The position numbers were made by a program, and so were the translations under genes. This document shows positions 33,895-41,891 of a stretch of DNA of 64,000 bases, one piece after another; the first letter of the stretch is position 1, and the number at the start of each line of letters is the position of its first letter. The notes under the pieces were generated by a model that was not told the DNA's origin, did not search any database, and saw only the letters and a program-made list of their open reading frames with translations. Origin of the DNA: Halosimplex aquaticum (lineage in GTDB: Archaea > Halobacteriota > Halobacteria > Halobacteriales > Haloarculaceae); assembly GCF_028747785.1 (NCBI RefSeq), contig NZ_CP118158.1, positions 1,860,001 to 1,924,000 of the forward strand, given 5' to 3'.

Positions 33895-34079
33895 GGTTGG
33901 TGTCCGAAGCGTCGCCCGGCGACGAGAAAAAACCGCGTGGTCCGGCCGGGTCGCAGTCGGTGACTCGGACTACCGTACCACCTCGGCCGGGCCCGAGACG
34001 TCCCTGCGGACGGATCCCAGGGTACCGGAATACTTGTATCCTCACACACACGTCGTTCGGGCAGGAGAGGGGATCACCG

Positions 34080-34379
34080 ATGTCCGACGAACTCGCCGCG
34101 ATTCTAGACGACCTCCACGAACTGGGCTACGAGACGGTCGACCGCGTCGAGGGCTTCGAGAGCGAGGCGAGCGGCCGAGTGCCTCTGCCCGAGGAGCATC
34201 GCCGCGAACCCGAGACGGATTGGCGCCGGTACCTCCCCCGGGTCCACTGCGACGCGGGCGACCCGGACCTCGTGCCCGACGACCTGCGGGAAGCGGTCGA
34301 GGCCCGCGGCTGGACCGTCCAGGCGATGGGGCGGAGCGACGACGCGGTGACCGTGGTCGTCTCGGAAAACGGCGTCTGA
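34080..34379 (+). CDS. Hypothetical protein
   Basis: 99 residues, acidic N-terminal helix (ELAAILDDLHELGYETVDRVEGFE), middle RVPLPEEHRREPETDWRRYLPRVHC, and a C-terminal beta segment AVEARGWTVQAMGRSDDAVTVVVSENG. Looks like a compact alpha/beta domain. Sits opposite in direction between gapA and pgk, so it is not in their operon. Preceded by GGAGAGGGGATC, a plausible ribosome-binding region. Family not recognised. Confidence 0.7.
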   Translation: MSDELAAILDDLHELGYETVDRVEGFESEASGRVPLPEEHRREPETDWRRYLPRVHCDAGDPDLVPDDLREAVEARGWTVQAMGRSDDAVTVVVSENGV

Positions 34380-34431
34380 ACCGGCTCGGGTACCGGCGAA
34401 GCGCGAAGAGAAGTCGGGCCGCGGAGCCGAT

Positions 34432-35451
34432 TCAGTCCTCTGCGACGTACTCGGCGACGTCGAGCATGCGGTTGGAGAAACCGAACTCGTTGTCGTACCA
34501 AGTGAGGATCTTCGTCATGCCGTTGACGATGTTCGTCGACTGCAGGTCGACGTACGAGGAGTACGGCGTCCCCTGGATGTCAGAAGAGACGACCTCGTCG
34601 TCGGTGACGCCGAGCACGCCCTCAAGTTCGCCCGCGGCGGCCTCGCGGAACGCCTCGTTGACGTCGCCCTCGGTCACCTCGTCGTTCAGGTCGGCGACGA
34701 ACTCCGTGATCGAGCCGTTCGGGACGGGCACGCGGATGGCCATCCCGTCGAGTTTGCCCTCCAGTTCGGGCAGGACCTCGGTGGCGGCCTGCGCGGCGCC
34801 CGTCGAGGTCGGGACGATGTTCTCGGCGGCGGCGCGGCCGCGGCGGGTCTTGGCCTTCGGGCCGTCGACGAGGTTCTGCGAGCCAGTGTAGGCGTGGACG
34901 GTCGTCAGCTGGCCGGCCTCGATGCCGAACTCCTCGTCCAGCACCTTCGCGACGGGCGTGATGGAGTTCGTCGTGCAGGAGGCGTTGGAGACGACGTCCT
35001 CGCCGTCGTACTCGTCGTGGTTGACGCCGTAGACGATCTGCTTGACCGGCTTGTCGCCCTTCGGCGGCGCGGAGATGACGACCTTGTCGGCGCCCGCTTC
35101 CAAGTGCTTGCTCGCGTCGTCGTAGGTGCGGAAGATGCCGGTACACTCGAATGCCACGTCGACGTCGAGGTCGTCCCACGGGAGCTGCGCCGGGTCGGTC
35201 TCCTCGTGGATCGACGCGGCGAAGTCGGTCCCGTCGACCGTGAGCACGCCCTCGTCGAGAGTGACGCCGTCGAGAGTTCCCATGACGGTGTCGTACTTCG
35301 CGAGGTACTCCATGTCGTCGTCGTCCATCACGTCGTTGATACCGACGACTTCGACCCGCGGGTCGCCCAGCGATGCGCGGAATACGTTGCGGCCGATGCG
35401 GCCGAAGCCGTTCAACCCGATCCGAACAGTCCCCTCGTTAGATCCGCTCAT
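34432..35451 (-). CDS. gapA: Type I glyceraldehyde-3-phosphate dehydrogenase
   Basis: 339 residues of the bacterial-type GAPDH: IGLNGFGRIGRNVFR (residues 11-25), INDVMDDDDMEYLAKYDTVMG (about 38-58), catalytic Cys159 in SNASCTTNS, HAYTGSQNLVDGP near 185, and the ending WYDNEFGFSNRM. In haloarchaea this isoform works in glucose degradation with NAD. It is encoded upstream of pgk in the same orientation. Start ATG 35451 gives the short MSGSNEG leader usual in relatives. Confidence 0.96.
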   Translation of the reverse strand: MSGSNEGTVRIGLNGFGRIGRNVFRASLGDPRVEVVGINDVMDDDDMEYLAKYDTVMGTLDGVTLDEGVLTVDGTDFAASIHEETDPAQLPWDDLDVDVAFECTGIFRTYDDASKHLEAGADKVVISAPPKGDKPVKQIVYGVNHDEYDGEDVVSNASCTTNSITPVAKVLDEEFGIEAGQLTTVHAYTGSQNLVDGPKAKTRRGRAAAENIVPTSTGAAQAATEVLPELEGKLDGMAIRVPVPNGSITEFVADLNDEVTEGDVNEAFREAAAGELEGVLGVTDDEVVSSDIQGTPYSSYVDLQSTNIVNGMTKILTWYDNEFGFSNRMLDVAEYVAED

Positions 35452-35604
35452 GCTGGCTAGTCAGTGTCCCGATGCGAGTATAGGGTTTTCGAAGACGAAA
35501 CAGAGCCAGTCTGCGTTCGGCCCTGCGGATCGGGCCGCGTCGGCAGCGAAGCGCTCGACGGGTCCCCACGCCGACGAACCTCCGCCCTGAAGGCGGTTCC
35601 GACG

Positions 35605-36549
35605 TCACCGCTCGATTCGAACTTGCCGCATGGCCTCCGAGCGCTCGACGAGTCGCTGGACGCGCTCGTCGGTGGAGGGGTGGGTCGACAGCATCCGCGT
35701 CAGCGGGCCCTCGTCCTCGCCGTTGACGTACAGCGGCGACAGCAGCGACCACGGCGACGTGCTGGCCCGCTCGATCTTCCGCAGCGCCCGCGCCAGCGCG
35801 AGCGGGTCGCCCGTCACCTCCGCCGCCCGGTCGTCGGCCGCGAACTCCCGCCGGCGCGAGTGGGCGAGCAGCGCCAGCGTCAGCGCGAAGAAGACCAGCG
35901 AGACCGACCCCACCACCGCCCGCTGGACCCGCCCCGGGACCGTCCGCGACCAGGCCTCCGGCCGCCCGCGGATCCACGCCACGCCGCGGGCGACGCCCGC
36001 CCCGATCACCAGTACCGGCGCCAGGACGAGCACCACCACTCCGGACAGCGTCTGCATGACGCTGTACCCGAACGTCTGGACGAGGCTGTCCTTGCGCTCG
36101 ATGTGGGCCAGTTCGTGCGCGCAGATGGCCGACAGTTCGTCGAGGGTGAGCAGTCCGAACAGCCGTCGGTCGACGATCACGTGGCCCGCGCCCAGTCCGC
36201 CGCCGAGCGCCAGCGCGTTCGGCTGGCCCATCTCCGCGACGAGCACGTCGGGCCGTTCGATCCCCATCCGGTCGCTGTAGGCGCCCAACCGCCGATACAG
36301 CGCCGGCGCCCGACCGTCCGGGAGCTGCCAGACCTGCAGGTCGCGGAGGATCTGGGCCGTTCCCACCTGGTAGCTCACGAACGCGAACACGACCGTCGCC
36401 ACGCCGAGATAGAGCGCCAGCGTCGACAGCGGGGGTCTGAGCGCCCACACCGACCGCGCGAACAGGTAGATGAAGTACGCGCCGGCCAGATACACCGCCA
36501 GGGTCACCACCCCGACCACGACCATCAGCCCCCGCAGTATCCAGCGCAT
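35605..36549 (-). CDS. M48 (HtpX-like) membrane metalloprotease
   Basis: 314 residues. Two N-terminal membrane helices (about 5-30 and 42-62), zinc site HELAH at 145-149, two more hydrophobic segments around 160-190 and 210-230, then the third ligand region RRREFAADDRAAEV (about 235). The C-terminal STHPSTDERVQRL (about 290) is typical of M48. It degrades misfolded membrane proteins, by analogy to HtpX. Divergent from the pilin-like gene. Confidence 0.93.
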   Translation of the reverse strand: MRWILRGLMVVVGVVTLAVYLAGAYFIYLFARSVWALRPPLSTLALYLGVATVVFAFVSYQVGTAQILRDLQVWQLPDGRAPALYRRLGAYSDRMGIERPDVLVAEMGQPNALALGGGLGAGHVIVDRRLFGLLTLDELSAICAHELAHIERKDSLVQTFGYSVMQTLSGVVVLVLAPVLVIGAGVARGVAWIRGRPEAWSRTVPGRVQRAVVGSVSLVFFALTLALLAHSRRREFAADDRAAEVTGDPLALARALRKIERASTSPWSLLSPLYVNGEDEGPLTRMLSTHPSTDERVQRLVERSEAMRQVRIER

Positions 36550-36796
36550 ACCGGAGCGTCCGTCTGCGTCCCTGAAAACCCTTCCTGGCTAGATGAACTC
36601 GCGAATGGTCGGGGTATCTACCGCGGTGTCCCCGGAACCGCAGGGACCGGGGACTTTCACGCCGTTTGCGGTCACGGGAGTCCTGCAGGCTGTCGTGCTG
36701 TCCTCGTTCACGTTCGTTCTCCACCGGAGTCGGAACCACCCATCACAGCTACTCGTAGCCAGCACGCTGATTTAGCTGCAGCAGAGAGGTGAGAGC

Positions 36797-37159
36797 ATGG
36801 ACGGCGACACGGCGCTGAACGCGGTCGGGGCGGCGCTAGTGCTCGCCATCGTCGCCGGCCTCGTCGTGGTCGGGCTCAACTTCGCCGGGGGCGCGTCGGG
36901 CGGCGACGCGCCCGATGTGGACTGGACGGTCGAGCGGATCAACGACACCGCCGTCCGCGTGACTCACGCCGGCGGGGAACCGGTCCGGACGGAGGAGATC
37001 AGAGTGACGGTCGACAGCGTGAGCCGGTCGACGGACTGGACCGACCCGGTCACCGAGAACGAGAGCACGGTCGTCCAGGCGAGCGAGGGGTCGCTCGTCC
37101 GGATCGTCTGGAACGGCGGTCGGGGCGACCGCGAACGGATGCACAGCGAGCGAGTCTAA
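36797..37159 (+). CDS. Type IV pilin-like secreted/anchored protein
   Basis: 120 residues: a short N-terminus (MDGDTALNA), one hydrophobic helix (VGAALVLAIVAGLVVVGLNFAGG, about 10-32) and a beta-rich extracellular domain (VDWTVERINDTAVRVTHAGGEPV). The layout matches haloarchaeal pilin-like proteins with an N-terminal helix, but no clear class III signal peptidase site precedes the helix, so the pilin call is tentative. Preceded by GAGAGGTGAG, a likely ribosome-binding site. Confidence 0.6.
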   Translation: MDGDTALNAVGAALVLAIVAGLVVVGLNFAGGASGGDAPDVDWTVERINDTAVRVTHAGGEPVRTEEIRVTVDSVSRSTDWTDPVTENESTVVQASEGSLVRIVWNGGRGDRERMHSERV

Positions 37160-37199
37160 GCGGTGGGGAAACGGAAGTCGGGAGCGAACGCGACGGCTC

Positions 37200-38915
37200 T
37201 CAGTCCCCGTCGTCGGCGTGCGTGAGGTTCGCCACGGCCTCGACGCCGTCGGGGCCGACGCGGTAGCGGGCGCCGGCGTCGACCTCGAAGGATTTCTGCG
37301 TGCCGTCGGGCCAGGTCACGTCGAGGGTGGCCGTCTCCGCGCCGCCGAGGCCGACGTGGAGCGCGCGGCTCTCCTGGGAGAGGAAGTCGCTCTGGTCGGT
37401 CTGGCGGACGACGGCGACCTCCTCGCCGCCGGCGGAGACGGTGACGTTCGCGCCGAGGGCGGTCGCGCCCGCCCCGTCGACGACCTCGAACTGGACGGCG
37501 GCGCCGCCGTCGACGGTGTTCTCGTAGAGGACCGTCGGCCCCTCGTAGGTCGAGAGGACGATGTCGCGGTCGCCGTCGTTGTCGTAGTCGAGCGTCGTCA
37601 TGCCGCGGCTGTCCTGGTGTTTCATGCCGTGGACCGACTTGTTGACGCGGGCGAAGCCGGTCTCGTTGCGCTGCCAGACCTGCGGGACCGTCCACTTCGG
37701 GTCCTCGTAGTCGACCTTCACCGTGTGCTGGGTGCTGTGGATCAGGTCCCGGCGGCCGTCGTTGTCGAAGTCGGTGAGGCTGGCCGACCACCCCCACCCG
37801 CCGTGGCGGACGCCGTACTCGCTCGCCTTGTCGACGAACTCGCCGCCGCCCTGGTTGATCAGCAGCGTGTTGCCCTCCGTCCGGCCGGACTTGATGACGA
37901 ACGAGAGGAACCGCTTGAGGCGCTCGTAGCGCTCCTCGCCCATCTTCTGCTTGTCGATGGGGATGTAGATGTTCGTGACGAAGACGTCCATCCGACCGTC
38001 GCCGTTGACGTCCGCGACCTCAGAGGCCATGCCGTTGCGGGCCGTCGCGCCGCCGAGCAGGCGCTGGGAGAACTCGCCGTCGCCCTGGTTGAGGTAGATG
38101 GTGTCGTTGTTGTAGTCGTTCGCGACGTGGATGTCCGGCCGGCCGTCGCCGTCGAAGTCGACGAAGCTCGCGGCGAGGCTCCAGCGAGTGCCCCGGATGC
38201 CCTCTGCATCGACGCGCTCGAACGTGCCGTCGCCCGTATTTTCGTAGAGGAAGTTCGGGTTGCCGTTGTCGTTCGGGACGTGGCCGGACTGGTAGAAGTG
38301 GCCCTTGGGCTTGTCCTCGTGCCAGTCGCCGGACTGGTAGACGAAGAGGTCGGTGTCGCCGTCGCCGTCGTAGTCGGCCGCGGCGGCCCCGAGCGGGTAG
38401 GTCAGGTTGCCGATGCCCACGTCCGCTCGCTCGAAGGTGCCGTCGTCGTTGTGGAGCGCGACCGGCGGGGCCTCCTTCCGGAAGAAGAGGAGGTCGTCCC
38501 ACCCGTCGCCGTCGTAGTCGACGACGGAGGCGCTCTTGTGCCAGTCGGTCAGGTTCGGGAACGACGCGACCCGCTCGAACTCGCCGCCGGCGTTGTGGTA
38601 GAGGACGGGCCGCTCGCCGCCCATGGCGAGCAGGTCGTCCCACCCGTCGCGGTCGTAGTCGAGGACGTAGACGGCGTTGTTGCCGGCGCCGACGCCCGTG
38701 CCCGACCCGTGATAGTTCAGGCCGGCCTCGGCGGTGGCGTTCTCGAAGGTGAGCGGTTCCGAGGGGTAGTCGTTCCCCCCGCCGCCCAGGTCGCCGAGCG
38801 CACCGGAACACCCCGAGAGGACGACCAGCGCGGCGACGGCGAGGATCAGGGGGGCGCGAACGCGACCAGCGGTCGAATCAGCAGCGGAATCGCGGGCCGA
38901 ACGGAGGGCGCGCAT
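37200..38915 (-). CDS. CRTAC1-type FG-GAP/VCBS repeat lipoprotein
   Basis: 571 residues. N-terminal signal with lipobox (LILAVAALVVLSGC, Cys about 36), then at least six FG-GAP/VCBS-like repeats with calcium-binding cores such as DYDRDGWDDLL, DYDGDGWDDLL, DYDGDGDTDLF, DFDGDGRPDIH, DVNGDGRMDVF and DYDNDGDRDIV, forming a beta propeller. The C-terminus is an ASPIC/UnbV domain (ALGANVTVSAGGEE, SQESRALHVGLGG, TLDVTWPDGTQ). It begins 4 bp after the stop of the DyP-like gene upstream, so the two are one operon; it is presumably anchored outside the cell. Function unknown. Confidence 0.9.
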   Translation of the reverse strand: MRALRSARDSAADSTAGRVRAPLILAVAALVVLSGCSGALGDLGGGGNDYPSEPLTFENATAEAGLNYHGSGTGVGAGNNAVYVLDYDRDGWDDLLAMGGERPVLYHNAGGEFERVASFPNLTDWHKSASVVDYDGDGWDDLLFFRKEAPPVALHNDDGTFERADVGIGNLTYPLGAAAADYDGDGDTDLFVYQSGDWHEDKPKGHFYQSGHVPNDNGNPNFLYENTGDGTFERVDAEGIRGTRWSLAASFVDFDGDGRPDIHVANDYNNDTIYLNQGDGEFSQRLLGGATARNGMASEVADVNGDGRMDVFVTNIYIPIDKQKMGEERYERLKRFLSFVIKSGRTEGNTLLINQGGGEFVDKASEYGVRHGGWGWSASLTDFDNDGRRDLIHSTQHTVKVDYEDPKWTVPQVWQRNETGFARVNKSVHGMKHQDSRGMTTLDYDNDGDRDIVLSTYEGPTVLYENTVDGGAAVQFEVVDGAGATALGANVTVSAGGEEVAVVRQTDQSDFLSQESRALHVGLGGAETATLDVTWPDGTQKSFEVDAGARYRVGPDGVEAVANLTHADDGD

Positions 38916-38919
38916 CGAC

Positions 38920-40263
38920 TCACCCCTCCGGGAGCGCGCGGTTCTCGCGCGTCGGGACGACGTAGGTGCCGCGGTTCACCGTCTCGACGTAGTTCACGAT
39001 GCCGTGGTCCTCGGGCGCCACGTCCACGTCGTACTCCTCGACGTTCATCGCCTTGCGCGCCTCGACGAACGACTCCAGGCGCCGCTGGACGGAGGTGAAG
39101 TTGAAGCCCGTGTGCTCGGGCGCGTCGGTCGCGAACCCCTCCGAACGACGGAGGATCTTCGGCGAGAAGTCGTCCTCGCCGCGGGCGCGGGCGACCTTCT
39201 GGGAGTGGCCGACGACGCCGTGTTCCTCGGCGTGCTCCTCGATGTTGTCGACGTCCTCCTCGGTGATCCCGCTGTCGCTCCCTAACCCGGAACCGTCGGG
39301 GCCGACCTCCTCGGAGGAGTGGGCGGGGCAGAACATCCGGTCGGTGCGCTCCTCGTGGTCGTGGTCGTACCACTCGTCGAGGTTCAGGCGCAGACGCGAG
39401 AGGGCGAGCGTCGTCCCGCCGGCGAAGGGCCCCTCCTCTATCTTCACGCCGTCCTCGCTGGGGAGGCTGTCGGTGAAGCCCGACTTGAAGCCCATCGAGA
39501 GGGGCGCGCTCTCGGGGATCTCCTCGTGGTCGAGTTTGTCGGCGGGGATGCCCTTGCCGGCGAAGCCGGTCCGGCGCTCGGCCACGGAGAAGACGCCGTC
39601 GAGCGACCCCTCCACCTCGATCCCGTTGACGGTCTCCTTGCGCCCCATGAGCGCCTCCTCGGCGGCGAGGACGACCGAGCCCACGTCGCTGGTGAGGACG
39701 ACCGTCGCGTCGAACCCGTCGGTCTTCTCCGGGTCCTCGCCGACCTCCTCCAGCATCGTCTCGGGGCGGAGGAGCGAATCCGGCACGTCGCCGAACCGCT
39801 CGAAGTAGCGCGGCGCGTAGCCGATCAGGTAGAGCAGCCCGCGGTTGAACGTCGCGCCCGTCGCGCCGCCGGTGCCCCACTGGAAGGCCCGCTCCAGCGT
39901 CTCGAAGGCGGCGTCGACCTGCTCGCGCTCCTCCGCAGTCGGCGGGTTCGACCCCTCGTAGGAGAGACCGAGTACCAGCTGCTGCTGCGGAGGGACGGTG
40001 TTGCCGTGCGCGTCTAGCACGAGGTACTCGCTCCACTTGTGGATGGCATCCGGGAGCGCCGAGGGGTCGCCCCGGGGGACCATCCGCGACTCCGGCCCCG
40101 CGTCCGTCTCCGAGTCCTCCGCCGTCGGTTCCGCCGTCTCCTCGTCGCCGAGCAGCGACCGCTCGCGAGACAGGCAGGCAGACAACGCGCTCGACCCCCC
40201 GATAGCCACTGCCGATCTGACAAACTGGCGTCGTGGTATCCCACGCTCCCGATCCGATTGCAT
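38920..40263 (-). CDS. Tat-exported DyP-like peroxidase-fold protein, paralogue 1
   Basis: 447 residues from the ATG at 40263 (an in-frame start at 40290 adds nine). Twin-arginine signal with lipobox (PRRQFVRSAVA, then SSALSAC, Cys30). The body follows the DyP peroxidase plan: LGLSYEG near 87, RGLLYLIGYAPRYFERFG near 125-142, a GFKSGF loop near 258 where DyP enzymes have GxxDG, FAGGTTLALSRLRLNLDEWY, the proximal heme-ligand position VGHSQK near 352, and ILRRSEGF...TGFNFTSVQRRLESF. The catalytic distal Asp is thus replaced by Ser. It precedes the CRTAC1-like gene by 4 bp. Heme binding is plausible; peroxidase activity is uncertain. Confidence 0.78.
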   Translation of the reverse strand: MQSDRERGIPRRQFVRSAVAIGGSSALSACLSRERSLLGDEETAEPTAEDSETDAGPESRMVPRGDPSALPDAIHKWSEYLVLDAHGNTVPPQQQLVLGLSYEGSNPPTAEEREQVDAAFETLERAFQWGTGGATGATFNRGLLYLIGYAPRYFERFGDVPDSLLRPETMLEEVGEDPEKTDGFDATVVLTSDVGSVVLAAEEALMGRKETVNGIEVEGSLDGVFSVAERRTGFAGKGIPADKLDHEEIPESAPLSMGFKSGFTDSLPSEDGVKIEEGPFAGGTTLALSRLRLNLDEWYDHDHEERTDRMFCPAHSSEEVGPDGSGLGSDSGITEEDVDNIEEHAEEHGVVGHSQKVARARGEDDFSPKILRRSEGFATDAPEHTGFNFTSVQRRLESFVEARKAMNVEEYDVDVAPEDHGIVNYVETVNRGTYVVPTRENRALPEG

Positions 40264-40413
40264 CACTTCTGGTAACGATTCACGCGGCAAAACTCTTTTC
40301 CAAACTCACACCCGCCGCTGCGGGACTTCGCGGCGTCGACGGCCGGCCGCTTCGGGGAAGCCACACCGGACTGACCGCCACGTATATACGACTGCCGGGG
40401 GTGAGCAGTAGAC

Positions 40414-41334
40414 ATGTCTGACGGGTCTACCGCGCCACTCGCGGATGTCGATCTCGAATCGCTGACCGCGGCCGACGTCGACGACGAGGAGGTACGCGCC
40501 GCGCTCGGATCGGACGACCCCGTCGTCCGCCAGCGCGGCACCCGCGTCTGTGCGACGCTCGCGGCCCGCGACGCCGACGCGGTCCGCCCGCTGGCCGACG
40601 ACATCGTCGCTCGCCTGGCCGACGACAGCCTGGCGGTCGCCCGCCACGCCGGAACCGCCCTCGTGTCGCTCTCGGAAGCCCACCCCGAGGCGGTCCGCGG
40701 CGACCTCGATCCCGTCGTCGACTTCGCCGAGAGCGACCTCGGCGGCGTCCGCATGGTCGGTGCCCGAGTCCTCGGGAACGTCGTCGTCGACCGCCCGGCC
40801 GCGGTCGCCCCCTACGTGGGGCGACTGGTCGCCGCCGTCGCCGACGCCGAGGGGACGTACGTCCAGTCCGACCTCGAAGAGCACGCCGAAGCGGCCCAGG
40901 CGGCCGACGACGTGGCCGCCGAGAACGTCGCGCGAGCCAACAAGGAGGAAGCCCAGAAGCGCGTCGTCGCGCGGGCCGCGCTCGCCAACGTCGTCGTCGC
41001 CGTCGCGGAGGACGACCCCGACGCGGTCGCGGGCCTCGTCGACGAAGTGGCCGCCCTCCTCGCAGACCCCGACCCGAACGTCGTCGGCGCCGCCCTCGAC
41101 ACGCTCAACGCTGTCGCGGAGGACGACCCCGACGCGGTCGCCCCCGCGGTCGACGCGATCGCCGACTGCCTCGACCACGGCGACGAGATGCTGCGCGCCC
41201 GCGCCGTCCGGACGCTCGGCTTCGCGGGGGCGACCGAGACTGTCGACCGCCTCCGCGAGGTCGCCGAGACCGACGACGACGAGGACGTCCGCGACCTCGC
41301 CGCGGAGACGGCCGACTACCTCGAAACGGCCTGA
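40414..41334 (+). CDS. HEAT-repeat protein
   Basis: 306 residues of tandem antiparallel helices of about 35-40 residues, acidic and Ala/Val-rich. Units read like DDPVVRQRGTRVCATLAARDADAVRPL, DSLAVARHAGTALVSLSEAHPEAV, DLGGVRMVGARVLGNVVVDRPAAV and DPNVVGAALDTLNAVAEDDPDAV. A charged insertion (about 150-185, EEHAEAAQAADD...EEAQKR) breaks the array. HEAT solenoids bind other proteins; no catalytic motif. Followed downstream by a 21-bp-period repeat tract. Confidence 0.85.
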   Translation: MSDGSTAPLADVDLESLTAADVDDEEVRAALGSDDPVVRQRGTRVCATLAARDADAVRPLADDIVARLADDSLAVARHAGTALVSLSEAHPEAVRGDLDPVVDFAESDLGGVRMVGARVLGNVVVDRPAAVAPYVGRLVAAVADAEGTYVQSDLEEHAEAAQAADDVAAENVARANKEEAQKRVVARAALANVVVAVAEDDPDAVAGLVDEVAALLADPDPNVVGAALDTLNAVAEDDPDAVAPAVDAIADCLDHGDEMLRARAVRTLGFAGATETVDRLREVAETDDDEDVRDLAAETADYLETA

Positions 41335-41372
41335 CCGGCGGCGAGACCTCTCGTCGGCTCCCGTTCCATTTC

Positions 41373-41507
41373 GTCGGTTCTCGACAACGGCCCGTCGGTT
41401 CTCGGTAACGACTCGTCGATTCTCAGATACGTCCCACTGGTTCTCGTCTCCGTCTGGACCGTTCTCCATCTCGATCGTCGCGTTCTCGAAAATGACCCGG
41501 TTGTTCT
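41373..41507. repeat. Degenerate 21-bp-period tandem repeat
   Basis: Six to seven units with starts at 41373, 41394, 41415, 41436, 41457 and about 41478, each containing (G/A)(T/C)(C/T)GGTTCTCG-like sequence followed by a variable half ending in CG-x-CYC. The period is exactly 21 bp for the first five steps. It lies in the gap between the convergent HEAT-repeat gene and the small membrane protein. Confidence 0.8.
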
Positions 41508-41511
41508 TCGG

Positions 41512-41799
41512 CTACGAGTCGTCTCGCTCGCTCTCGCCCTCTCTGTACCGTTCGCCGATAGTCTCCTCCTCGTTCATCTCGCGGCGCGTACAGTACCAGA
41601 ACGTGCCTCCGAACAGAGCGAATCCGACGGCCAGGATCCCGGCGTCGACAAGCGCGATGTTGTAAGCCGGCGTCTTCGGTTCGAGGTAGAACAGCGAGAA
41701 GACCAGCAGCGCGGTCAACACTGCGAGGACGAGCAGGAGCGGCTTGGCCTGCTGGCGCTGGCTGCAGGCCGCGTTCACGATGCTCTCGCGTGCAGACAT
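41512..41799 (-). CDS. Small two-helix membrane protein
   Basis: 95 residues with two hydrophobic helices (PLLLVLAVLTALLVFSLFYL, about 20-39, and IALVDAGILAVGFALFGGTFWY, about 48-69), followed by a charged tail (EMNEEETIGERYREGESERDD). Function unknown. Its 3' end adjoins the 21-bp repeat tract; it lies 93 bp downstream of the ABC transporter operon end, probably separately expressed. Confidence 0.72.
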   Translation of the reverse strand: MSARESIVNAACSQRQQAKPLLLVLAVLTALLVFSLFYLEPKTPAYNIALVDAGILAVGFALFGGTFWYCTRREMNEEETIGERYREGESERDDS

Positions 41800-41891
41800 A
41801 CCCGACGGGAGGGGACGGCCCGCAATGAAGGTAGTGGGAAACGCGGACCGCGAAAAGAGAGCGCGCCGCAGTGCCGGTCAGCGCCGGCGGG

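Noticed and set aside
33506..34891. Long plus-strand frame across pgk and gapA
   Set aside because: It crosses two unmistakable minus-strand genes and is Arg/Ser-rich; a shadow.
41373..41507. CRISPR array
   Set aside because: The 21-bp units are contiguous with no spacers, the copies are degenerate, and there are no cas genes.
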